Shown here: positions 41,829-48,928 of the stretch, piece after piece
Layout of the letters: every line of letters begins with the position of its first letter
Numbering within the stretch: position 1 is the first letter of the stretch
From: UBA940 sp031548515
GTDB lineage: Bacteria; Bacteroidota; Bacteroidia; Bacteroidales; Rikenellaceae
Assembly: GCA_031548515.1 (NCBI GenBank)
Contig: JAVBRB010000013.1
Location: forward strand, 1-48,928
Length of the DNA: 48,928 nt
Reading direction: 5' to 3'
The notes under the pieces: model-generated
Databases searched by the model: none
The model's input: only the letters and a program-made list of their open reading frames with translations
What the model was told of the DNA's origin: nothing
Program-made: the position numbers and the translations under genes

Positions 41829-44800
41829 ATGAAACGTATTTTATTTTTGAGCCTGGCCCTGTGTGCGGTATCCGGAAGTGTGGATGCGCAGGAGAGGAAC
41901 AAGGCTTACCTGGTGTCGGACGCGCATTTCGACAGCCAATGGAACTGGGATGTGCAGCGTTCTATAGTGGACTATATACCCAAAACACTTGATCAGAACC
42001 TGTTCTTGCTGGGAAAATACCCGAATTACATTTTCAATTTCGAAGGAGGGATCAAATACCAATGGATGAAGGAATACTATCCGCACCAGTACGAGCTGAT
42101 CAAAAAGTATATAGACGAAGGCCGCTGGCATGTCACCGGCAGTACGTGGGACGCCAATGACCCGAATATTCCATCCATAGAGTCGTTTACACGCAATATC
42201 CTGTATGGGCAGCACTTTTTCCGCGATGAGTTCGGCGTCGAGTCGACGGACATATTCCTTCCCGACTGTTTCGGCTTCGGGTGGACTCTGCCAACAGTTG
42301 CGGCTCACTCGGGACTTATCGGTTTTTCGACCCAGAAACTAATGTGGCGCCACCGACCGTTCTACAGCAACGGCAGCAAGATACCTTTCGAAATAGGTAT
42401 GTGGCAGGGTGTCGACGGCTCACGCATTATGGCTGTCATGGATGCCCATAATTACACCACCAAATGGCGTTACCAGGACCTGAGCGAGAGTAAAAACCTC
42501 TTGGCCATCACTGAAAAAAGCCCGATCAAGACCGTGTATCACTACTACGGAACAGGTGATACCGGCGGTGCGCCCACTATAGAATCGGTAAGGGCTTTGG
42601 AACTGAGCCTTAAAGGCGACGGGGCGGTCGAGATCATTAGCGCGACCAGCGACCAGCTCTATAAGGATTATCTTCCGTTCGCAAACCATCCCGAACTTCC
42701 GGTATGGGACGGAGAACTGCTGATGGACGTTCACGCAACGGGTTGCTACACTTCGCAGGCTGCTATGAAACTCTACAACCGACGCAACGAGCTTCTGGCC
42801 GACGCGGCTGAGCGCAGTGCCGTAGCCGCAGACTGGCTCGGTGCTTCGGCATATCCGAAATACATGCTGAGCGAAGCATGGAAAAGGTTCTTGTGGCACC
42901 AGTTCCATGATGACCTAACCGGTACCAGCATCCCGCGCGCCTACGAGTTCTCATGGAATGACGAGCTTATATCTTTGGGTCAGTTCGAAGGCGTACTCGA
43001 GGCTTCTGTAGGTGCGGTTTCGCGTGCGCTGGACACTGAAGTGAAAGGAACGCCGCTGGTTATCTACAACCCGGCCGGTTTTCCCGTGTCCGGGGTTGTC
43101 GAGGTGACGCTTGCCGGAACTTCCGGCAAACTGGCGGTCTACGACGAAAAAGGAGTTAAAGTTCCGCACCAAATAACAGGAAACATAAACGGGGAGGTCA
43201 AGATGTTGATACAGGCATCGGTTCCGGCAACGGGCTATGCCGTGTACGACGTCCGTAAGGGAGGAACGGAAAAAACCTCCCCGTTTATTAAAGTATCCAA
43301 AACCGGCCTCGAAAACAGTGTTTACAAAGTCACGCTCGATGGTAACGGCGACATATCTTCAGTTGTAGACAAACGCAGCGGCAAAGAACTGGTCGCGGCT
43401 GGAAAATCCATACGCCTTGCGCTGTTCACCCAGAACGAGTCGTTCAGTTGGCCGGCTTGGGAAATAACTAAAAAAACCATCGACGGGACGCCGGTATCCA
43501 TCACTGACAATGTGAAAATCACAGTTGTCGAGAACGGTCCAGTGAGAGCTTCGGTGTGCGTCGAACGGACATACGGCGAATCTGTTTTCCGCCAGTATAT
43601 CAATCTTTCGGAGGGGGCGCAGGCCGACCGCATAGACATAGTTAACGACGTCGACTGGCAGAGTACCAACACCCTGCTGAAAGCCGAGTTCCCGCTCGGC
43701 GTGTCTAATCCCAAAGCCGTTTACGACTTGGGCGTGGGTTCGGTCGAAAGGGGCAACAACACGGAAATCGCTTATGAAGTCTACGCCCAACAGTGGGCCG
43801 ACCTCACGGATGCCGACGGCAGCTACGGAGTGTCGATTATGAACGACAGCAAGTACGGTTGGGACAAGCCTGCAGACAATACCATACGCCTCACCTTGCT
43901 GCATACCCCGTCGACAAGGGGAGGATACTCCTACCAGAACCGCCAGGATTACGGACATCATACATTCACCTACTCCATCATGGGGCACCAGGGCGATTAC
44001 CGCGCCGCACAGACCGTGAAAAAGGCGGAAGTGCTGAACCAACCGCTTGTGGCTTTCGTTGCCCCCAAGCATAAAGGTTCGCTCGGACGCAGTTTCTCTT
44101 TCGTCCGTTCTGAGAACGAAAACGTGGCGATGCGTGCGCTGAAACAGGCCGAAAAGTCGGATGAGTACGTGGTGCGTTTCTATGAGACCACGGGTAAAAG
44201 CGCACAGGATGCCGTGGTGACGTTTGCCGCGAATATCGTGTCGGCAAAGGAACTCAACGGTGTGGAAGACGAGATCGGCACGGCCGAATTCTCGGGCAGG
44301 AAACTAAGTTTCAAGGTATCTCCTTTCGGAATGAAAACCTTCAAGGTGACGCTTGCCAAACCGCAGACGGCGCTGGCGCCCATTGAAACTGCATATGTCG
44401 ACCTGCCTTACGGCATGAAGACGGCATCTTACAACGCATACCGTTCGGACGCGAACTTCGACGGCAAGGGCAACTCATATGCTGCAGAACTGATACCCGA
44501 AAAGATAGACTTCAAAGGCGTTAGTTTCCGTCTTGGAGATCCTGCAGCCGAAAACGGCGTGAAATGCCGCGGAGAAGCAATCGATTTGCCGAAGGGGAAT
44601 TACAACAAACTTTACATCCTGGCAGCTTCGACACAGAATGACAACAACGCAGTGTTCACGGTCGACGGCAAAGCCCATGAGGCGTTGGTCCCGTATTACA
44701 GCGGTTTCGTAGGCCAGTGGGGCCATACGGGTCACACCGAAGGCTACCTGAAAGCCGCCGACGTGGCTTTTGCAGGTACCCACAAACATAATATGATACA

Positions 44801-45428
44801 GAACAAGGACGTTCCCTATGAGTTCACCTATATGTTCTGCATCGGTATCGACATTCCTGCGGGCGCCAAACAGCTAGTTCTGCCTGAAAATCAGCGTATC
44901 GTGGTATTTGCCGCCACGGTTGCCAATGACCGTAACAATGCGGCGGTTTCCGCCTCCGACCTGATGAGGATAGACCTTGCGGCGAAAGGTGCCGATGAGG
45001 GCGGTGCTGCCAACAAAAACCTGGTGTTTGGCAAACCGGTCATAGAACGCAGCGGACAGGTCAACCGTTCGGAGAGGGCAGAAAGCGCGCTTGACGATGA
45101 CATCACCACCAAATGGTGCGATCTGAGCGCGGTTCGGCCGAAATTCATAGCTGTCGACATGGAGGCGGAACAGGAAATCAAAGGCTGGTATGTAATGCAT
45201 GGTGGCCTCGAAGACCTGGACTATATCACCAAGGAATACAGCCTTCAGGTAAAGACAAATGCCGACGGCGAATGGAAAACGGTCGACACGGCTTATGATA
45301 ACACTGCTCTCGAGACGGAGCGCCTGCTGAAAGAACCGGTAAAGGCCCGTTATGTCCGCCTGCTGGTCACCAAACCGGACCAGTCGGAAGGCAACACAAC
45401 CAGAATCTACGAATTCTCGGTTTTTTAA
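41829..45428 (+). CDS. GH38 alpha-mannosidase with C-terminal discoidin domain
   Basis: 1199 residues with a signal peptide (FLSLALCAVSGSVDAQ). GH38 are zinc-dependent retaining alpha-mannosidases. The metal-binding motif DAHFDSQWNW has H33 and D35; the nucleophile is Asp146 in LPDCFGFGW; RFLWHQFHDDLTGTSIP supplies a further histidine ligand. The central and C-terminal beta-sandwich domains of the family follow, then a module at about 890-1060 and a discoidin-like domain at about 1065-1199 (AESALDDDITTKWCD, YVRLLVTKPD). It is longer than usual GH38 enzymes (about 850-1050) owing to these appended modules. It is 44 nt after the fucosidase gene. Together with two GH92s it makes three alpha-mannosidases in one operon. 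Confidence 0.95.
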   Translation: MKRILFLSLALCAVSGSVDAQERNKAYLVSDAHFDSQWNWDVQRSIVDYIPKTLDQNLFLLGKYPNYIFNFEGGIKYQWMKEYYPHQYELIKKYIDEGRWHVTGSTWDANDPNIPSIESFTRNILYGQHFFRDEFGVESTDIFLPDCFGFGWTLPTVAAHSGLIGFSTQKLMWRHRPFYSNGSKIPFEIGMWQGVDGSRIMAVMDAHNYTTKWRYQDLSESKNLLAITEKSPIKTVYHYYGTGDTGGAPTIESVRALELSLKGDGAVEIISATSDQLYKDYLPFANHPELPVWDGELLMDVHATGCYTSQAAMKLYNRRNELLADAAERSAVAADWLGASAYPKYMLSEAWKRFLWHQFHDDLTGTSIPRAYEFSWNDELISLGQFEGVLEASVGAVSRALDTEVKGTPLVIYNPAGFPVSGVVEVTLAGTSGKLAVYDEKGVKVPHQITGNINGEVKMLIQASVPATGYAVYDVRKGGTEKTSPFIKVSKTGLENSVYKVTLDGNGDISSVVDKRSGKELVAAGKSIRLALFTQNESFSWPAWEITKKTIDGTPVSITDNVKITVVENGPVRASVCVERTYGESVFRQYINLSEGAQADRIDIVNDVDWQSTNTLLKAEFPLGVSNPKAVYDLGVGSVERGNNTEIAYEVYAQQWADLTDADGSYGVSIMNDSKYGWDKPADNTIRLTLLHTPSTRGGYSYQNRQDYGHHTFTYSIMGHQGDYRAAQTVKKAEVLNQPLVAFVAPKHKGSLGRSFSFVRSENENVAMRALKQAEKSDEYVVRFYETTGKSAQDAVVTFAANIVSAKELNGVEDEIGTAEFSGRKLSFKVSPFGMKTFKVTLAKPQTALAPIETAYVDLPYGMKTASYNAYRSDANFDGKGNSYAAELIPEKIDFKGVSFRLGDPAAENGVKCRGEAIDLPKGNYNKLYILAASTQNDNNAVFTVDGKAHEALVPYYSGFVGQWGHTGHTEGYLKAADVAFAGTHKHNMIQNKDVPYEFTYMFCIGIDIPAGAKQLVLPENQRIVVFAATVANDRNNAAVSASDLMRIDLAAKGADEGGAANKNLVFGKPVIERSGQVNRSERAESALDDDITTKWCDLSAVRPKFIAVDMEAEQEIKGWYVMHGGLEDLDYITKEYSLQVKTNADGEWKTVDTAYDNTALETERLLKEPVKARYVRLLVTKPDQSEGNTTRIYEFSVF

Positions 45429-45599
45429 AACATTTATATATTGTCCGGTATTTATTGTGCGTTAATATTATTTGAGGAAACGGGAATATTATCCGGAACA
45501 GAACTTTATGACAACCCCCAATAATCAGTAAAATCAATGAAATTTATGAAATCACCTACAGTACATCAAGAGCGGACAAGAGGTTTCAGGATGTCCGGC

Positions 45600-47135
45600 A
45601 TGAAAAAGACAGTCGTTTGCATGGCTATGCTGTTGCCATTTGGCCTTCTTTCAGGCTGCGACGGTGGTGGTGGCAATGACACTGAACCGGCTGGATATGA
45701 CGCCAATAAAGTGACGGTTCACTCGACTAATACCAGGATGACATCTTCTGGTATACTGGAGTCGCAGTATGCCGATTCTCCTAAAGGAAACGGGATCGCT
45801 TATATCGTGGATGGCAACACCAGCACTTTTTTCAAGACCCCGCACAATAGCTGTTATATTCTGTGGAGCGGTGACGCAACCTCTATAATCAACTACTATT
45901 CAGTGACATCTGCGAGCAACTCGCCGGAAAACGACCCCAAGTCATGGTCTTTATACGGCTCCAACGACGGGACGACATGGACTCTTCTCGATTCGCGGAC
46001 CGACCAGACTTTCCGGACCCGGAAACTGAAAAAGGAGTACGATTTTAACAGCAAGGCGCTATATAAATATGCCAAGCTGGATATAGAAAGCAACAATGGT
46101 GGTACCGCTATTCAGATCGCTGAATTCAGCATGAAACAGGTCCAGATGGATATAGACGACCTGATGAACAAGTCGAGCGGACCTTCTTACAGTGACATTA
46201 CCCCTATGGGGAAACACTATGCCAACAAGCATGTTGCTACTGCGGCGGAACTCGAATGGCTTTCGACTGCATCCAATGAACCGAAGGCCTCGCAGTCATC
46301 ACGCAGTGATGCGTCTTGGAAAGAATTCCAGGTAACTCTTTATCCTACCGCGGGTGGCCCCAGCCCGGCCGACTGCAACCAGCGCGGCATAGGCGACTGC
46401 TGCGCGATTGCGGTATTCGGGTCGTTCGCATACATTTACCCCGAGTTTATAAAAGACATCATTAAAGATAACGGCGACCGCACCTTTACCGTTAAAATGT
46501 TCACCCCGCAGGGGAACGAGATCGATGTGAGTGTGACTTCCAAATTCATTGCCGACGGCGGCGGAACGATCCAGGCCGTTACGGGTAAAAATGGTGTGGC
46601 CTGCTGGTCGACTATACTTGAAAAGGCGATGATGAAATGGGAATACATATACAAGGTGAATGAGAATATAGGCGGTATCGGTACCGAAGTTGTTGCTCCG
46701 CTTTTCACAGGAGACGGCGGAAGCTTTGCTTTTGACAGGGGAAAGTTGGGCAACGCCGACCTTGCGCGTGCTGTGACGGTATGCCTCAAGATCGGTAAGT
46801 TCGTTATCGGAGGCTGGAACAACGGCTTTCCTGTTGACAACAGTGAAACGGTTGGAGCCCATGCCTACACCTTTATGCATCCTTATGATTCGTCTCACTT
46901 GTTTGTAATGCGTAATCCTTGGGGAGGAAATCCCAAGGTAGACGGTACTAAGGACGGAACATTGCGTATCCCCGACAACAACGTCATCCCGCCGATCATA
47001 GACCTCAGGATCTGCGAGCCTGGTAAAGCTGCCAGATACGGCACGGGCATTAAGGATCCGTATACGTTGCCATATTTTGCTCCGGGTGCTGCTGTGATGC
47101 AGGTCTCGCCCGAGTTGATGATATCGGGCAGATAA
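45600..47135 (+). CDS. Calpain-family (C2) cysteine peptidase lipoprotein with discoidin-like module
   Basis: 511 residues. The lipoprotein signal MKKTVVCMAMLLPFGLLSGC ends in a good lipobox (Cys20); this decided the ATG at 45600, although an open extension to 45537 exists. Residues about 55-180 form a discoidin-like module (DPKSWSLYGSNDGTTWTLLD, DQTF, YKYAKLDI) similar to that in the first BSP peptidase. Residues about 230-500 match the calpain catalytic core: GIGDCCAIAVFGS with Cys267, GAHAYTF with His421 and VMRNPWGG with Asn439, the Cys-His-Asn triad. No calcium-binding EF-hand or C2-like calpain domain is present. It is exported, so its substrate is extracellular or periplasmic protein; in this locus glycoprotein backbone is the natural guess. 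A terminator follows. Confidence 0.85.
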   Translation: MKKTVVCMAMLLPFGLLSGCDGGGGNDTEPAGYDANKVTVHSTNTRMTSSGILESQYADSPKGNGIAYIVDGNTSTFFKTPHNSCYILWSGDATSIINYYSVTSASNSPENDPKSWSLYGSNDGTTWTLLDSRTDQTFRTRKLKKEYDFNSKALYKYAKLDIESNNGGTAIQIAEFSMKQVQMDIDDLMNKSSGPSYSDITPMGKHYANKHVATAAELEWLSTASNEPKASQSSRSDASWKEFQVTLYPTAGGPSPADCNQRGIGDCCAIAVFGSFAYIYPEFIKDIIKDNGDRTFTVKMFTPQGNEIDVSVTSKFIADGGGTIQAVTGKNGVACWSTILEKAMMKWEYIYKVNENIGGIGTEVVAPLFTGDGGSFAFDRGKLGNADLARAVTVCLKIGKFVIGGWNNGFPVDNSETVGAHAYTFMHPYDSSHLFVMRNPWGGNPKVDGTKDGTLRIPDNNVIPPIIDLRICEPGKAARYGTGIKDPYTLPYFAPGAAVMQVSPELMISGR

Positions 47136-47173
47136 CCTACCTGCCGCAGGCGGCGTTGTGAACGCCGTCGCTG

Positions 47174-47214
47174 AAAACACCCGGACCATGTCTGACATGG
47201 TCCGGGTGTTTTTC
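47174..47214 (+). terminator. Terminator at the end of the PUL
   Basis: An 18-bp perfect stem (47174-47191 with 47195-47212) enclosing a 3-nt loop, with A- and T-rich ends; it can act on both strands and closes the calpain-like gene. Confidence 0.9.
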
Positions 47215-47259
47215 TACCAAAATGCTGCTGAAATAACGGAGGTCCGTACCGTACCGGTC

Positions 47260-47289
47260 ATGCCCGCCACTCAAGGGAGTGGCGGGCAT
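47260..47289. repeat. 13-bp perfect hairpin upstream of pckA
   Basis: ATGCCCGCCACTC pairs with GAGTGGCGGGCAT around AAGG. It lacks a T-run, so it is not a standard terminator; it lies 130 bp upstream of the pckA -7 box. Confidence 0.75.
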
Positions 47290-47418
47290 TCATGCGTTTT
47301 GTGGAATGGTTATTGTTCGGGATGACGAACGCAGGCATATCGCCGGCGTACAGGGATGCGATTATTAAAAAATCTTAAAAAACATTGTTATTCGGGTAAC
47401 GATGCAAAAAACTTTATC

Positions 47419-47426
47419 TATCTTTG
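47419..47426 (+). promoter_or_regulatory. Candidate -7 element of pckA
   Basis: TATCTTTG matches TAnnTTTG and lies 71 nt upstream of the pckA ATG. The -33 box is not clear. Confidence 0.5.
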
Positions 47427-47497
47427 TACCGATTGCCGTTTAAAGGCGGTTTCCGAAAACTGAGATAAGTTTAATCATATAAAAAATCAAAAAAATC

Positions 47498-48928
47498 ATG
47501 GCACAAATCGATCTGAGCAAGTACGGCATTTCGGGCGCCACCGAGATCGTGCACAACCCTTCCTACGAAGAACTCTACCAGGCGGAAGTCGACCCGAAGA
47601 ACGAAGGCTTCGAAAAAGGCGTGGTGACCAAAACCGGCGCCGTGGCCGTCAAGACCGGCATCTTCACCGGCCGCTCGCCTAAAGACCGCTACATCGTTAA
47701 GGACGCCACCAGCGACCAGCATATATGGTGGGACGGAACCATCAACAAACCCGTCTCGACCGATACCTGGAACCATTGCAAGGCGCTCGTGCAGAAGGAA
47801 CTCTCGGGCAAGAAGCTCTACGTCGTGGATACGTTCTGCGGAACCAACCCCGACACCCGCATGAAAGTGCGCTTCATCATGGAAGTCGCATGGCAGGCAC
47901 ACTTCGTGACCAACATGTTCATCCGTCCGTCGCACTACGAACTGGCCAACTACGGCGAACCCGATTTCGTCGTGATGAACGGTTCGAAATGCACCAATCC
48001 CCAGTGGAAGGAGCAGGGCCTGAACTCGGAGGTTTTCGTTATGTTCAACCTCACCGAGAAAGTCCAGATTATCGGCGGTACATGGTACGGCGGTGAAATG
48101 AAGAAAGGTATGTTCGCAATGATGAATTACTACCTGCCACTGCGCGGCATGGCTTCGATGCACTGCTCGGCCAACGTGGGCGAAAAGGGCGACGTCGCCG
48201 TATTCTTCGGCCTCTCCGGAACCGGTAAGACCACCCTTTCGGCCGACCCGAAACGCTACCTTATCGGCGATGACGAACACGGTTGGGACGATAACGGCGT
48301 GTTCAACTACGAAGGAGGCTGCTATGCCAAGACCATCAATCTTAGCGAAGAGAACGAGCCGGACATCTGGCGCGCCATCCGCCGCGACTCGCTGCTCGAG
48401 AACGTGGTTGTCAAGGCCGACGGAACTCCCGACTACGCCGACGGCTCGATCACCGAGAACACCCGCGTATCGTACCCGATATATTTCATCAACAAGATCG
48501 TGCTGCCTTCGAAAGCCGGCCACGCCAAGAAGATCATCTACCTGTCGGCCGACGCATTCGGCGTTCTGCCTCCGGTTTCGATCCTCGACGACGCCCAGGC
48601 GCAGTACCACTTCCTGTGCGGCTACACCTCGAAGCTGGCCGGAACCGAACGCGGCATCACCGAGCCCGTTCCTTCGTTCTCGCCCGCATTCGGCGAAGCG
48701 TTCCTGACGCTCCACCCCACCGTGTACGCAAGCACGCTGTCGAAGAAGATGAAAGAACACGGTGCAAAGGCATATCTGGTCAACACCGGCTGGAACGGAA
48801 CCGGCAAACGCATCTCGATCAAGGATACACGCGCCATCATCGACGCCATCATCGACGGTTCGATCGAGCAGGCTCCGACCACCGGCGTGCCCATCCTGAA
48901 CCTCACCGTTCCCACCAAACTGAACAAC
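47498..48928 (+). CDS. pckA: Phosphoenolpyruvate carboxykinase (ATP), 3' truncated by window edge
   Basis: 477 codons are present of a protein usually about 535 residues, so some 55-60 C-terminal residues lie beyond the window. ATP-type PEP carboxykinase interconverts oxaloacetate plus ATP with PEP plus CO2 plus ADP; in fermentative Bacteroidales it commonly runs toward oxaloacetate for succinate formation. Landmarks: GIFTGRSPKDRYIV with the oxaloacetate-binding Arg, NMFIRPS, GGTWYGGEMKKGMF, the P-loop-like GLSGTGKTTLS at residues 238-248, LIGDDEHGW, and NTRVSYPI. The ATG at 47498 gives MAQIDLSKYGI. GC-rich third positions are stronger than in the PUL genes, in keeping with high expression. 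A long open frame on the opposite strand is a shadow of this codon bias. Confidence 0.96.
   Translation, partial: MAQIDLSKYGISGATEIVHNPSYEELYQAEVDPKNEGFEKGVVTKTGAVAVKTGIFTGRSPKDRYIVKDATSDQHIWWDGTINKPVSTDTWNHCKALVQKELSGKKLYVVDTFCGTNPDTRMKVRFIMEVAWQAHFVTNMFIRPSHYELANYGEPDFVVMNGSKCTNPQWKEQGLNSEVFVMFNLTEKVQIIGGTWYGGEMKKGMFAMMNYYLPLRGMASMHCSANVGEKGDVAVFFGLSGTGKTTLSADPKRYLIGDDEHGWDDNGVFNYEGGCYAKTINLSEENEPDIWRAIRRDSLLENVVVKADGTPDYADGSITENTRVSYPIYFINKIVLPSKAGHAKKIIYLSADAFGVLPPVSILDDAQAQYHFLCGYTSKLAGTERGITEPVPSFSPAFGEAFLTLHPTVYASTLSKKMKEHGAKAYLVNTGWNGTGKRISIKDTRAIIDAIIDGSIEQAPTTGVPILNLTVPTKLNN

Larger units (their letters stand above)
47136..47497 (+). other. Intergenic region between the PUL and pckA
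   Basis: 362 bp with no gene. From left to right: a 7-bp hairpin CGGCGTT/AACGCCG (47151-47167), the PUL terminator (47174-47214), a 13-bp perfect hairpin (47260-47289), and the pckA -7 box (47419-47426) followed by a leader of about 70 nt. Confidence 0.65.

Noticed and set aside
47471..48760. 429-codon minus-strand frame at the right end
   Set aside because: It is antisense to pckA, whose P-loop and PEPCK motifs are unmistakable on the plus strand; pckA merely runs off the window without a stop.

Overview
The window reads as a chromosomal segment of a Bacteroidota organism, most likely order Bacteroidales; a Rikenellaceae/Alistipes-like host is an inference from gene content and moderate GC. 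The signs are a SusC/SusD pair, a two-component-propeller/AraC regulator, an S46 dipeptidyl peptidase, Bacteroidota-type promoters (TTTG-N19-TAnnTTTG), A-rich leaders without Shine-Dalgarno sites, and an ATP-type PEP carboxykinase. It is cut at both ends: lpxB lacks its 5' part and pckA its 3' end. I see no tRNA, rRNA, CRISPR array, transposase or prophage.

Region 1 (1-11.5 kb) is mostly housekeeping: lpxB (partial), a fumarylacetoacetate-hydrolase-family protein, Maf, an S46 peptidase with the residue expected of Asp/Glu-specific DPP11, a CotH-kinase lipoprotein, nadB, a XerD-like recombinase, an NAD-dependent epimerase, the SRP RNA (ffs, minus strand), mltG and a PerR-like Fur-family regulator. 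A perfect 19-bp stem closes this part.

Region 2 (11.6-20.8 kb, minus strand) is a glycogen/alpha-glucan block: GH57, a GT4 glycosyltransferase, a debranching enzyme, and a 1416-residue fusion of GT3 glycogen synthase with GT35 glucan phosphorylase. hemW lies upstream of it.

Region 3 (22.5-47.1 kb, plus strand) is a polysaccharide utilization locus (PUL) that looks aimed at mannose-rich N-glycoproteins. It starts with a TTG-initiated hybrid-type sensor/regulator that keeps the periplasmic propeller and AraC output domain but has lost recognizable kinase motifs. Then come susC, susD, an FN3-type lipoprotein and a strong internal terminator. After it lies a twice-repeated pair [BSP-family HExxH metallopeptidase + GH92 alpha-mannosidase], then a GH29 alpha-fucosidase, a GH38 alpha-mannosidase and a calpain-family (C2) cysteine peptidase lipoprotein. 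Three predicted peptidases of two unrelated folds sit beside four exo-glycosidases, and a similar discoidin-like module occurs in one metallopeptidase and in the calpain-like protein. No endo-glycosidase is present, so the locus may remove protein and trim glycans together rather than releasing intact N-glycans. This is the most interesting system in the window.

Region 4 (47.5 kb to the end) is pckA, separated from the PUL by two strong hairpins and its own candidate -7 element.
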